Origin: UBA5026 sp949065595
GTDB lineage: Bacteria; Bacillota_I; Bacilli_A; RF39; UBA660
DNA length: 25,355 nucleotides
Direction: 5' to 3'
Assembly: GCA_949065595.1 (NCBI GenBank)
Contig: CARSXK010000016.1
Coordinates: forward strand, 1 to 25,355
Made by a program: the position numbers and the translations under genes. Positions 16,101-23,127 of this stretch are shown here, piece by piece (position 1 is the first letter of the stretch; each line of letters begins with the position of its first letter). The notes below the pieces were generated by a model, which saw only the letters and a program-made list of their open reading frames with translations, ran no database searches and was not told the DNA's origin.

Positions 16101-16271
16101 CGTATTCATTTATCGTATAGTGGAGATGCTGAAGTAACCAAAGCCATTCAATGTTATAAAGAATTTATCCAAAATGAAACACTTGCCGATACAATAGAAG
16201 AGAAAGCAAGCGGTGAATGTTTTGATATCAATGGACATGAAGTGACATTAGAATTAACATTGGTGCAATAA
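13176..16271 (+). CDS. ileS: Isoleucyl-tRNA synthetase, IleRS2 type with GLHH signature
   Basis: Charges tRNA-Ile with isoleucine. At 1031 residues with a long C-terminal region it is of the eukaryote-like IleRS2 class. The catalytic fold has DGPAFANG at 47-54, then G57-L-H-H60 where class I synthetases have HIGH. KMSKS is intact at 590-594. The CP1 editing domain includes WTTTPWTL and GTGIVHIAPAFGEDD, and Cys-rich zinc-like clusters occur at YCPHCG, CECGHAH and CPNCGEK. WYIRRNRNRFW marks the anticodon-binding domain. The G-x-H-H swap is known in a subset of IleRS2 and is not a sequencing artefact in appearance, since the surrounding residues match that subset. GAGAGG precedes the ATG and the T-box controls it. 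IleRS2 enzymes generally resist mupirocin. Confidence 0.97.
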   Translation: MKQFKELDKRPVSQVETSILESWGSINQMHDAQVAKNENSETFVFYDGPAFANGFPGLHHMVAKNLKDCITKYHVMNGKKVIRKIGWDTHGLPIENHVEKKLGISSKKEIETLGIEKFNEECRHSVRENEAAFTNLTAKMGQFFDVENPYLTYKNEYIETEWWILKQMFQQDMFYEGTRVVPYCPHCGTGLATHEVAQNYQTDTAITVYVPFKKKNEDVYFLVWTTTPWTLIANVALCVNPEEEYALVESKGTKFILAKALVEKVLGEEVKIIETYQGKDLEYQEYEQLIPSLSVDRKAFYVTCDSYVTMDDGTGIVHIAPAFGEDDANVGKRYDLPYINPVGKDGCYTEGLWTGKFVHDVNEEVVDYLKETGKLFKKQKLAHEYPHCWRCDTPLLYYSMPSYYIRVSEMTKQLVEANSKVNWYPAYVGEKRFANWLANARDWNVSRSRYWGSPIPYFKCECGHAHMVGSIAELRELSVEEIGENFDLHKPYIDQIHLKCPNCGEKMTRIPDVLDCWFDSGAMPFAQYHYPFENKELWESQFPADFICEGIDQTRGWFYTLMVISTFVKGCSPFKNVLVNDLLLDAEGKKMSKSRGNIVEPFTTIEEYGADTVRFYLPYVSPVWTPLKFDIDGLKEVYSKFFNPLKNTYNFFVMYANIDGIDTDLCQVPYEKREEIDKWLLSKYNQLVQNVRDSFDEYDLNKVVHYLSSFVSEDLSNWYIRRNRNRFWGSELNDSKKSVYMTTYEVLLGLSKLMAPITPFLSEELYRNLTGLVSVHLEEYPQVNYDLINSHIEQKMDLVKNIISIGRYVREETKIKVRQPLAQALLDAKNKDLILDLIPLIEEELNIKEVIFTEDLNAYMNFSVKPNFKVVGKVFGSLMKEFQTKLEMLSASEVTELQKGNSIVMNIGDESKEIMPDMVEVRISSKEGFDVGMENNQFIILDTTLTEELIAEGIAREIVSKVQNLRKQKDFNIVDRIHLSYSGDAEVTKAIQCYKEFIQNETLADTIEEKASGECFDINGHEVTLELTLVQ

Positions 16272-16276
16272 TTTGT

Positions 16277-16302
16277 AAAACAGGAATCAGTCCTGTTTTT
16301 TC
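16277..16302 (+). terminator. Intrinsic terminator of ileS
   Basis: A perfect 9-bp stem AAAACAGGA/TCCTGTTTT with a 5-nt loop and further T's. Confidence 0.9.
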
Positions 16303-16313
16303 TTTGCAAAGTA

Positions 16314-16322
16314 TGGTATACT
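16314..16322 (+). promoter_or_regulatory. Extended -10 promoter of the YfhO-family gene
   Basis: TGGTATACT extended -10, 12 nt after the ileS terminator, without a good -35. Confidence 0.5.
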
Positions 16323-16348
16323 GGAGTAGAATTGTGATAGGTGAGTAT

Positions 16349-18838
16349 ATGAAGAAACAAGATAAGAAATATATTGGAATTATGGTATTATTGATTGTAA
16401 TATTAGGAGTAATATTTTTTCTTTCCCCTTATGTATTTGGTTCTAAAACCGATTGGTTGGGACAACATATTGCTTTTCCAGATTATTTTAGAAACCTTTT
16501 TTATGAAACTGGAAATTTTTTTCCCTCTTTTTCCATGCATTTAGGAAGTGGGCAAAATATTTTCAACTTTTCTTATTATGGACTTTACAATCCCATTATT
16601 GTATTTTCTTATTTATTTCCTTTTATTTCTATGAAGGATTATATTGTTTTTACTAGTTTACTTGGTATTTTGGTATCAATGATATTACTTTATTATTTTT
16701 TAAAAAATAAGTTTCAGTCTTCTACTGCCTTTCTATGCTGCCTTCTTTATTTTTTGGCTTCCCCTATTATCTTTCATGCCCACCGTCATATTATGTTTGT
16801 CAATTATATGCCTTTTTTGATATGGGGACTGATTGCGGTCGATCGTTATTTAGAAAAGAAAAAGATAGTAGGACTTACTATCAGTGTCTTTTTAATGATT
16901 TTGACAAGTTATTATTATAGTATTGGTGGTATTTTGGTACTTGTTATTTATGGTATTTACATCTGGTTAAAAGACAATAAATTTCAATTTGGTATTTTTA
17001 TAAAAGAAGGAATTCAATTTTTGCTTCCCATTATCACAGGTATTTTATTAGCAGCTTTCTTTCTATTACCAACAGCATATTGTTTACTAGGTGGCAGAGA
17101 AGGTGCAAGTCATAATATCTCTTTGGTTTCATTATTTCTTCCAACAGGAAATTTGGATAGTTTACTTTACTCTTCTTATTGCCTTGGAATCACCAGTATT
17201 TTCATTTTTGCTTTGTGGTATTTTATCACATATCCTAAAAAACAACATAAATGGTTAGGGATTTCTATATTATTCATTTGTTTTCTTCCACTTGTTGTGT
17301 ATCTGTTAAATGGAACTTTATATATTCGGACAAAATCTTTGATTCCTTTTCTTCCTTTAGCACTTTATATGGTTGCCTTCTTTTTGGAGGATATGCTAGA
17401 ACATAAAAAGATAAGCCTTTTTTTTGTAGTTGCTTTTTGCTTTTTTCACCTTTTTCTATTATTACGAGGTTTTACTTCTATTCGTTATTATCTTGATTTA
17501 TTTGTGATGATATTCGCTTTTCTTTTGTATCATCGTTATGGTAAAAAGTGGCTTGTTATCGTTCCCTTATTAACCTGCGCTTTCATTGTTTGTCTTTGTG
17601 CCAATTTGAAAGAAGATTATGTTAAAAAATCATATTCTGATTTTTCTACTAAAACATTGATTCAAAATATCCAAATGCAAGATAACTTATGGAGAACTAG
17701 TGCGCAAGTAAATACACTTTATGGAATTAACCAAATTTATAGTAATCATCACTATAGTACTTCGCTTTATTCTTCTGTCTATCATGCTGATTATTCTACT
17801 TTTTTTAAAACTACATTCGAAAAAGCTTTACCATATCGCAATCAATTGATTTTAGGAACAGCAAGTAATCTTCCTTTTCAGGTTTTGATGGGAGAACGAT
17901 ATGTTATTAGTACATGTCAAAAAAATTTCATTGGTTATCAAAAGATAACTTCTGAAGGGGATATTTGTTTGTATGAAAATCAGGATGTATATCCGCTTGG
18001 GTATGGCAGCAGTCAAATTTTATCGGAAACAGAATTTCAGGAACTATCATATCCTTATTCGATAGAGGCTCTTTTACATACCATAATTGTAAAGGATTAT
18101 CCCTCTACAGTAATGGAAACACCACGGATTCAAGAAGTTCCTTTTGAATATCAATCTAGACAGATTGGGGAACAGATTCAAATCCAAAAATCTTCTAATG
18201 GATATACTGTAACCGTAAATGAAAAAGACAAAATGATATATACGTTCAAAGAACCAATTCATAACCAATTGTTATTCATTGACTTTTATGTGGAGGAAGA
18301 ACCTTCTTGTAAAGATGGTGATTTGAGTATTACCATTAATGATATCACCAATAAACTTACCTGTTCTAGTTGGGAATACAAAAATGAAAATCATCGTTTT
18401 GCTTATGTGTTATCTGAAAGTGATTTAGAACAGTTGGAGGTTACTTTCGCGAAAGGAAATTATAAACTGAATGATTTTCATATCTATGTATGGAATTATG
18501 CAGATGTCAGCCAAAAGAAGGAAGAATTATCGCCATTTTTACTGGATAAAGATAAAACCACGAAAGATAAAATACAAGGAACAATTGCAATGAAAAAAGA
18601 TGGCTATTTTGTATTATCAATTCCATATGATAAGGGATTTCACATTTCTGTAGATGGAAAGAAGATTGCATATGAAAAAGTAAATACTGCATTTTTAGGA
18701 TTTCCTTTAAAAAGCGGTCATCATTTGATTGAAATTACATATGAAGCACCATATTTCCAACTCGGAAAAACGATTAGTGTGGTAACACTTGGATTTTTCT
18801 TTCTTTATCTTGTGATGTTAAAAAGGTATCAAAAATGA
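16349..18838 (+). CDS. YfhO-family polytopic membrane protein (GT-C-like)
   Basis: This large membrane protein (829 residues) is of the YfhO family. In Bacillus YfhO works with the undecaprenyl-phosphate glycosyltransferase CsbB to decorate lipoteichoic acid. The first two-thirds contain about a dozen hydrophobic helices. The early extracytoplasmic loop has TDWLGQHIAFPDYFRN with an acidic residue after the first helix, as in GT-C enzymes, and the family-typical LGSGQNIFNFSYYGLYNPI. From about residue 450 an extracytoplasmic, beta-rich domain follows, and one last membrane helix ends the protein. The ATG at 16349 follows AGGTGAG. An in-frame ATG at 16304 lies upstream of the -10 and is not usable. 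No csbB-like partner is in the window, so the substrate is open. Confidence 0.88.
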   Translation: MKKQDKKYIGIMVLLIVILGVIFFLSPYVFGSKTDWLGQHIAFPDYFRNLFYETGNFFPSFSMHLGSGQNIFNFSYYGLYNPIIVFSYLFPFISMKDYIVFTSLLGILVSMILLYYFLKNKFQSSTAFLCCLLYFLASPIIFHAHRHIMFVNYMPFLIWGLIAVDRYLEKKKIVGLTISVFLMILTSYYYSIGGILVLVIYGIYIWLKDNKFQFGIFIKEGIQFLLPIITGILLAAFFLLPTAYCLLGGREGASHNISLVSLFLPTGNLDSLLYSSYCLGITSIFIFALWYFITYPKKQHKWLGISILFICFLPLVVYLLNGTLYIRTKSLIPFLPLALYMVAFFLEDMLEHKKISLFFVVAFCFFHLFLLLRGFTSIRYYLDLFVMIFAFLLYHRYGKKWLVIVPLLTCAFIVCLCANLKEDYVKKSYSDFSTKTLIQNIQMQDNLWRTSAQVNTLYGINQIYSNHHYSTSLYSSVYHADYSTFFKTTFEKALPYRNQLILGTASNLPFQVLMGERYVISTCQKNFIGYQKITSEGDICLYENQDVYPLGYGSSQILSETEFQELSYPYSIEALLHTIIVKDYPSTVMETPRIQEVPFEYQSRQIGEQIQIQKSSNGYTVTVNEKDKMIYTFKEPIHNQLLFIDFYVEEEPSCKDGDLSITINDITNKLTCSSWEYKNENHRFAYVLSESDLEQLEVTFAKGNYKLNDFHIYVWNYADVSQKKEELSPFLLDKDKTTKDKIQGTIAMKKDGYFVLSIPYDKGFHISVDGKKIAYEKVNTAFLGFPLKSGHHLIEITYEAPYFQLGKTISVVTLGFFFLYLVMLKRYQK

Positions 18839-18848
18839 TATCTTTTTA
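18820..18848 (+). terminator. Intrinsic terminator overlapping the YfhO-family stop codon
   Basis: An 11-bp stem with one G-U pair, AAAAAGGTATC with GATATCTTTTT, around a 6-nt loop. The stop codon lies in the 3' arm. Confidence 0.75.
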
Positions 18849-18877
18849 TTGTGGCGAACAAAAATTCGTGTTATAAT
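18849..18877 (+). promoter_or_regulatory. Predicted promoter of recG
   Basis: TTGTGG, 17 nt, TATAAT with an upstream TG (extended -10). The start codon is 19 nt after the -10. Confidence 0.6.
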
Positions 18878-18896
18878 AAGAAAAAGTTGGTGATAT

Positions 18897-20891
18897 ATGA
18901 AACAGTTAGAAGAATTAAAAGGCCTTGGACCGAAAGGCTTAAGATTGTTAAAGCAATTAGGAATTCACACTATTTCTGATTTGGTTCATTATTATCCTTT
19001 TCGGTATGATATGTTAAAACGTACCAATCTAGATGATGCAAAAAAGGATGAGAAAGTAGTGATAGATGGGGTGATTGAAAGCTTTCCAAGTGTATTTCAT
19101 ATCAATCGGAAATTGGATAAAATGGATTTTAAAATGAATGCGCAGAATCATTTATTGCGGGTTACGATATTTAATCGTGGTTTTTTAAAAACACAATTGT
19201 CAATTGGAACCAAAATTATTGTAATAGGAAAATATGATCCAATTCATAATCATATTGTTGCTTCAGAATTACGTTTAGGAAATTTAGAAAAAGAAACCAT
19301 TGAACCTGTCTATCATACTGTATATGGTATTTCTAGTAAGCAAATATCCCATTATATTGGTATTGCACTTCAGGACTCTATTGATACAGAAGATTATGTA
19401 TTGCCAATTTACCAAAAAAAATATGGTTTTTTAGAGAAGGTCAAAAGCATTCGTATGGTACATCAGCCAACGAATGAAATGGATTTGAAAAAAGCAGAAG
19501 AACGAATTAAATATGAAGAACTATTTTTGTTTATGTTAAAAATGAATTATCTCAAAAATAATAAGCAAAATAAAATTGGATTAAAAAGAAGTGTTGATTA
19601 TCAAAAAGTACAAGAATTAATGGATAGATTGCCTTATACATTAACGGAGGATCAAGAAAAAAGTGTTCAGATGATTTATCAAGATTTGATGTCTCCCATT
19701 CGAATGAATCGATTATTACAAGGAGATGTAGGAAGTGGAAAAACGGTAGTCGCCTTTATTGCGTGCTATATCAATTATTTAAGTGGCTATCAAAGTGCTT
19801 TGATGGCACCAACGGAAATTTTAGCAGAACAACATTATCAAAATGCGATATTACTTTGTAAAAATACTGGGATGCGAATTGGTCTTTTGACGGGAAAAAT
19901 GAAAGTAAAAGAAAAACGGGATATATATGATAAATTAAAGCAAGGAAATATAGATTTCATTATTGGTACGCATGCTTTGTTTACAGAGACCGTTGCATAT
20001 GCGAATTTAGGACTTGTCATTACTGATGAGCAACATCGTTTTGGTGTAAATCAAAGAAGTAGTTTAAAAAATAAGGGTATTACCCCTGACATTTTATATA
20101 TGAGCGCGACTCCAATTCCAAGAACTTATGCTCTTACGTTATATGGAGATATGGATATTTCTAGTATTCGTACGATTCCAAGGGGAAGAAAACCTGTGAT
20201 TACAAAGATTGCTTCTCATCGTGATATGAAACAGGTTCTGAAAGAAATGTATGAACAAATGAAACAGGGACACCAAATTTATGTCATTGCTCCTCTGATT
20301 GAGGAAAGTGAAAATAGTGATTTTGAAAATGTGAATGAGCTTTCAGAAAAGATGAATAGGGCTTTTGGTAAGGTATTTCATATTGGGATGTTACATGGAA
20401 AGATGAAATCTGATGAAAAGGAAAGTGTAATGAATCAATTTGCAAATAATGAAATACAAATTTTAATTAGTACAACAGTAGTAGAAGTAGGGGTTGATGT
20501 CCCGAATGCAACAATGATTGTTATTTTTGATAGTTATCGTTTTGGTTTATCAGCATTACATCAGCTACGAGGACGTGTTGGTAGAAGTGAATTTCAATCA
20601 TATTGTATTTTGATGAGTGAGCGAGAAACAGAAAGACTGCAAATTTTAACACAGACCAATGATGGATTTAAGGTAAGTGAGGAAGATTTTTTATTGCGTG
20701 GTAGTGGTGATTTATTTGGGGCAAAGCAAAGTGGCGATATGGTATTTCAAATGGCTAATTTAAAAAACGATTTTAATATTTTATTAAATGCGAAACAGGA
20801 TAGTGAATTATTTTTAGAACGATTCGACAAAAAAGATTTTTTGTCAAATAAAATTATGAATTTAATTGAAAAATCAATGGATTTAGATTAA
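18897..20891 (+). CDS. recG: ATP-dependent DNA helicase RecG
   Basis: RecG reverses stalled replication forks and migrates branched DNA. The 664-residue protein has the N-terminal wedge/OB domain (about 50-130, with the helix-hairpin-like LKGLGPKGLRLLKQLG at 7-22) and a superfamily 2 helicase core. The core shows LTEDQ at 250-253, Walker A GDVGSGKT at 276-283, APTEILAEQH, Walker B DEQH at 377-380, SATPIPRT (motif III) and QLRGRVGRS (motif VI, from 556). The length is close to the usual 680. The start is the ATG at 18897, preceded by a modest GGTGAT ribosome binding site. It is separately transcribed from an extended -10 promoter. Confidence 0.97.
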   Translation: MKQLEELKGLGPKGLRLLKQLGIHTISDLVHYYPFRYDMLKRTNLDDAKKDEKVVIDGVIESFPSVFHINRKLDKMDFKMNAQNHLLRVTIFNRGFLKTQLSIGTKIIVIGKYDPIHNHIVASELRLGNLEKETIEPVYHTVYGISSKQISHYIGIALQDSIDTEDYVLPIYQKKYGFLEKVKSIRMVHQPTNEMDLKKAEERIKYEELFLFMLKMNYLKNNKQNKIGLKRSVDYQKVQELMDRLPYTLTEDQEKSVQMIYQDLMSPIRMNRLLQGDVGSGKTVVAFIACYINYLSGYQSALMAPTEILAEQHYQNAILLCKNTGMRIGLLTGKMKVKEKRDIYDKLKQGNIDFIIGTHALFTETVAYANLGLVITDEQHRFGVNQRSSLKNKGITPDILYMSATPIPRTYALTLYGDMDISSIRTIPRGRKPVITKIASHRDMKQVLKEMYEQMKQGHQIYVIAPLIEESENSDFENVNELSEKMNRAFGKVFHIGMLHGKMKSDEKESVMNQFANNEIQILISTTVVEVGVDVPNATMIVIFDSYRFGLSALHQLRGRVGRSEFQSYCILMSERETERLQILTQTNDGFKVSEEDFLLRGSGDLFGAKQSGDMVFQMANLKNDFNILLNAKQDSELFLERFDKKDFLSNKIMNLIEKSMDLD

Positions 20892-20930
20892 ATTGGGATT
20901 GTAAAGCGCTGATGAGCTTGCAAATAAAGA

Positions 20931-20959
20931 TTGACTTTATGACAATAAACTTATATAAT
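20931..20959 (+). promoter_or_regulatory. Strong promoter of the small RNA
   Basis: TTGACT, exactly 17 nt, TATAAT. The predicted start (about 20966) is the first base of the first hairpin. Confidence 0.8.
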
Positions 20960-20965
20960 TATCAT

Positions 20966-21065
20966 AGCGTGATGATATTCACGCTAGGTACTCTTACGGA
21001 ATAGAGTGTGAGAGTACTCAACCAAAACCCCCTGAAGTCCAGCAGAAATGCTGGACACTTTTTTT
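20966..21065 (+). ncRNA. Three-hairpin small RNA with C-rich single-stranded segment
   Basis: A 100-nt RNA is predicted. Hairpin 1 is a perfect 7-bp stem (20966-20972 with 20979-20985). Hairpin 2 is a 10-bp stem with one G-U pair (20988-20997 with 21008-21017) and a 10-nt loop. An unpaired stretch follows at 21018-21036 containing CCCCCT, and then a perfect 8-bp terminator stem with a GAAA loop (21037-21044 with 21049-21056) and seven T's. No ORF with a ribosome binding site is present. The C-rich unpaired part resembles that of Bacillota regulatory RNAs that bind Shine-Dalgarno sequences. I cannot assign a named family. Confidence 0.75.
21037..21065 (+). terminator. Terminator of the small RNA
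   Basis: GTCCAGCA, a GAAA loop, TGCTGGAC, then AC and seven T's. Confidence 0.9.
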
Positions 21066-21116
21066 ATCCCTTTATTTATAATGGTTTATAACATTTCATA
21101 TTTTTAAAATATGCCT

Positions 21117-21137
21117 TTATGTAACAGTTATGTAACA
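21117..21137. repeat. Tandem direct repeat, possible integrase arm-type sites
   Basis: TTATGTAACA occurs twice with an 11-bp period, between the small RNA terminator and the integrase remnant. Short direct repeats next to an int gene are often arm-binding sites, and the element boundary is expected here. No second att copy is visible to confirm it. Confidence 0.35.
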
Positions 21138-21171
21138 AATTTAGGCTTTTTTGGAAATTTAAACATAAAAA

Positions 21172-21211
21172 AATAAGGAAACTAGCATAATAATATACCA
21201 GTTTCCTTATT
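21172..21211 (-). terminator. Terminator of the integrase remnant
   Basis: A perfect 12-bp stem AATAAGGAAACT/AGTTTCCTTATT with a 16-nt loop. On the minus strand it is followed by a T-rich run. Confidence 0.7.
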
Positions 21212-21219
21212 CATTATAA

Positions 21220-21826
21220 ACTCATTTCATAGTCATCATTGTTTTTTGTAGAATCAATTTCAATATTGCTTTTTGCATTCTCATTTAGATTATCAATAAG
21301 TCCTATGATCTAGTGGGACAGCATTACCAAATACAAACCAATTATCATTATAATTTGTAAACTCCATAACTTTTTCTTTAAGTTCTTTTAGATCATTTAA
21401 CAACTCTTTAGGAATAGGTAGTGTTCTATTACTTGTGAGAGTTTTAGGACTTGTTATGATATATTTTTTACCATTTACATTGTCCGATAACCCTTTATTG
21501 ATTCTAATTGTACCATTTGTAAAATCAATATCATTCCAATTTAATGCCCTTGCTTCGCCTTTACGAAGTCCACAAAAGTATAAAGTTTTAAATAAACATT
21601 TAAATGTTAAATCTTCTTCTACTGAAATAAATTTGCTAAATTCTTCATAAGTCCAAAATTCCATTTCTTTTTTAATTTCATTTGGATTTGTAAAATTAGT
21701 CATTTTAGGATATATTTGATTGAAATTTAACCCATACCACTTTGTACCAAAATTCATAATTGTTTTTAAAAATTTGTAAATATAATTTCTAGTCCTATTT
21801 GATAAAGGATATTCTAAAATCATCAC
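21220..21826 (-). pseudogene. Tyrosine recombinase (integrase) with internal deletion
   Basis: The longest frame (21293-21826) carries the core-binding to early catalytic region: EFWTYEEFSKFI, then LYFCGLRKGEARALNWNDIDF with the first catalytic Arg, and SPKTLTSNRTLPIPKEL with the beta-hairpin Lys. After VFGNAVPLDHRTY it stops, where HxxR, H/W and the Tyr nucleophile should follow. The next bases in a shifted frame encode a typical tail ending DYEMSL, so an internal segment with the catalytic C-terminus appears deleted. The N-terminal arm-binding domain is also missing. The protein could bind DNA at most and cannot recombine. It once mobilised an integrative element whose edge is probably at 21070-21170. 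Confidence 0.8.
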
Positions 21827-22094
21827 TATTTAATTTACAATTCATAAGTTCAGTGCGACTTATTGTTTCTGTAGGATTCATCTCTGTACTTAAATAAAGT
21901 ACAGGAGTTTTATTTGTTTTTAAATCTAGAAAAAGAATACCATTACAGACTGAATTTGCTATTTGAAGAGCCATAGCAGATTTACCAACTTTGGCTTCTC
22001 CAAGTAAGCAATATAAACCATTTTCACGAATCATATCTTCGATGATATAATTCATATCGACAATACTACTTCTTAATTCTTCAATTGTTTTCAT
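21795..22094 (-). pseudogene. Truncated RepA-like AAA ATPase
   Basis: The first about 90 residues match the N-terminus of RepA/AAA_25-type ATPases found in integrative elements and plasmids. GLYCLLGEAKVGKSAMALQIANS is the Walker A region (GEAKVGKS), and VLYLSTEMNPTE is the strand and Glu that follow. The frame ends at 99 residues, whereas the family usually has 250-350, so the Walker B and later motifs are gone. Its end overlaps the integrase remnant by about 30 bp, which suggests a deletion that fused the two genes. AAAGGA precedes the ATG and the upstream gene ends 11 nt before it, so they formed one operon. Confidence 0.75.
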
Positions 22095-22105
22095 ATAATT
22101 CCTTT

Positions 22106-22342
22106 CTATAAATTTTCTTTCGCCATTTTTTCTAAATAATTAATATTTATTTTTAGCTTATTAACGACTTCAATCATTGGTAATCTGTTATTAGGAAGAG
22201 TATAACCTTGATTTAGTAAATCTTGTTTTATCTCTTTCCTAAGTTTCACTGCATTATTTTTACCTATTTCAGCAAGTAGCATTAAATCATCAAGATTACA
22301 CCATTGCTTTGAAATAAGTTTTAATGTTTCTCTAGCATCCAT
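22106..22342 (-). CDS. Small element-type helix-turn-helix protein
   Basis: This 78-residue protein resembles small accessory DNA-binding proteins of integrative elements. A helix-turn-helix-like segment (WCNLDDLMLLAEIGKNNAVKLRKEIKQDL) is followed by the motif GYTLPNNRLPMIEVVNKLKI, as in proteins coded just before a RepA-like ATPase. A role in excision or replication of the element is likely but not shown. AAGGAGG lies 9 nt before the ATG. It is the first gene of a leftward operon running from the control region at 22343-22568 through the ATPase and integrase remnants, and it is the only one of the three that looks intact. Confidence 0.65.
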   Translation of the reverse strand: MDARETLKLISKQWCNLDDLMLLAEIGKNNAVKLRKEIKQDLLNQGYTLPNNRLPMIEVVNKLKININYLEKMAKENL

Positions 22343-22416
22343 ATTAAGTGTTCCTCCTTTCGTTAGACTCTAGATATAAAAATATCTATGTATATGGATT
22401 ACCAATAAAGAAAAGA

Positions 22417-22453
22417 ATTATATTATTGTGAGTATAACTCACAATAATATAAT
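22417..22453. promoter_or_regulatory. Operator 1, also a symmetric bidirectional promoter
   Basis: Two perfect 17-bp arms with a 3-bp centre. The core is TTGTGAGTATAACTCACAA at 22426-22444. On the plus strand the same DNA reads TTGTGA (22426), 16 nt, TATAAT (22448). On the minus strand it reads TTGTGA (22444), 16 nt, TATAAT (22422). A repressor bound here would block both directions. The divergent repressor gene downstream is the obvious candidate binder. Confidence 0.7.
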
Positions 22454-22481
22454 ATCATACAGATTTAATTTAAGTCAATAC

Positions 22482-22508
22482 ATTTTTGTGATTAAAACTC
22501 ACAAAAAT
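22482..22508. promoter_or_regulatory. Operator 2
   Basis: Twelve-base arms with one mismatch. The core TTGTGATTAAAACTCACAA (22486-22504) has the same half-sites as operator 1, and the centres are 60 bp apart. It ends 2 bp before the -35 of the repressor promoter. Confidence 0.65.
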
Positions 22509-22509
22509 A

Positions 22510-22538
22510 TTGTTTGGTAATCAAAATTGTGTTAAAAT
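22510..22538 (+). promoter_or_regulatory. Predicted promoter of the repressor gene
   Basis: TTGTTT, 17 nt, TAAAAT with an extended TG. A further TTGTG half-site lies inside the spacer. Confidence 0.5.
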
Positions 22539-22568
22539 GGTAGTAGATGAGTAAATGAGGTGTAGCTG

Positions 22569-23099
22569 ATGGAAGATAAAACTTTAGCCAGTGTAGTAAA
22601 GAGTGCTAGAGAAAAAATGGGAATATCGCAAAGAGAGTTATCAAGAAGAACTGGGATAGATAATAATACACTAGCAAAGATAGAAAAAGGCGAAAGAAAG
22701 AAACCAAATGTATTATCTTTAAGAAAAATTAGTTATATTTTAAATATAAAATTAGAAGAATTATTAAAATTATCTGGCTATAATGAACAAGATATAGAAG
22801 TTGCACTAAACCAAAATCATAACAATATTACTATATTAAATACAAATTCTACTATAATAATGCTTGAGGATATTATAAATGATAGTAAAAATGAACTTAT
22901 TGCAAAAGAAATTTTAAAGGAAATAATGAGTAAAATTGATTATGAAAATATAGATTATTTAAAGAATTTATCTTCAAAAAATAAAAAAATCGCAATAAAA
23001 AATTTTAAAAATTTAATAAAAAATAATGAAAAAGATATTAAACATTTAAAAGAATCGATGGAAAAAGGTTTAGAAATATTAAATAGAAAGACCAACTGA
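22569..23099 (+). CDS. Cro/CI-type (XRE) helix-turn-helix repressor of the element
   Basis: The N-terminal 65 residues form a clear XRE DNA-binding domain: LASVVKSAREKMGISQRELSRRTGIDNNTLAKIEKGER, with helix 2 and the recognition helix around 20-40. The remaining 110 residues are Lys/Asn/Ile-rich, mostly helical, and carry no Ser-Lys LexA-type peptidase motif, so release would be by antirepressor, metallopeptidase or another signal. The total is 176 residues. GAGGTG precedes the ATG. It is divergent from the element operon, with two shared operators between them, the usual arrangement for a self-regulated repressor of an integrative element. Its target is inferred from position. Confidence 0.88.
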   Translation: MEDKTLASVVKSAREKMGISQRELSRRTGIDNNTLAKIEKGERKKPNVLSLRKISYILNIKLEELLKLSGYNEQDIEVALNQNHNNITILNTNSTIIMLEDIINDSKNELIAKEILKEIMSKIDYENIDYLKNLSSKNKKIAIKNFKNLIKNNEKDIKHLKESMEKGLEILNRKTN

Positions 23100-23127
23100 A
23101 AAGAAAAAATTACTTTTTTCAGACAGT

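Larger units (their letters stand above)
22397..22522. repeat. Inverted repeat framing the operator region
   Basis: GATTACCAA at 22397-22405 and its exact reverse complement TTGGTAATC at 22514-22522 face each other across both operator palindromes. Confidence 0.45.
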
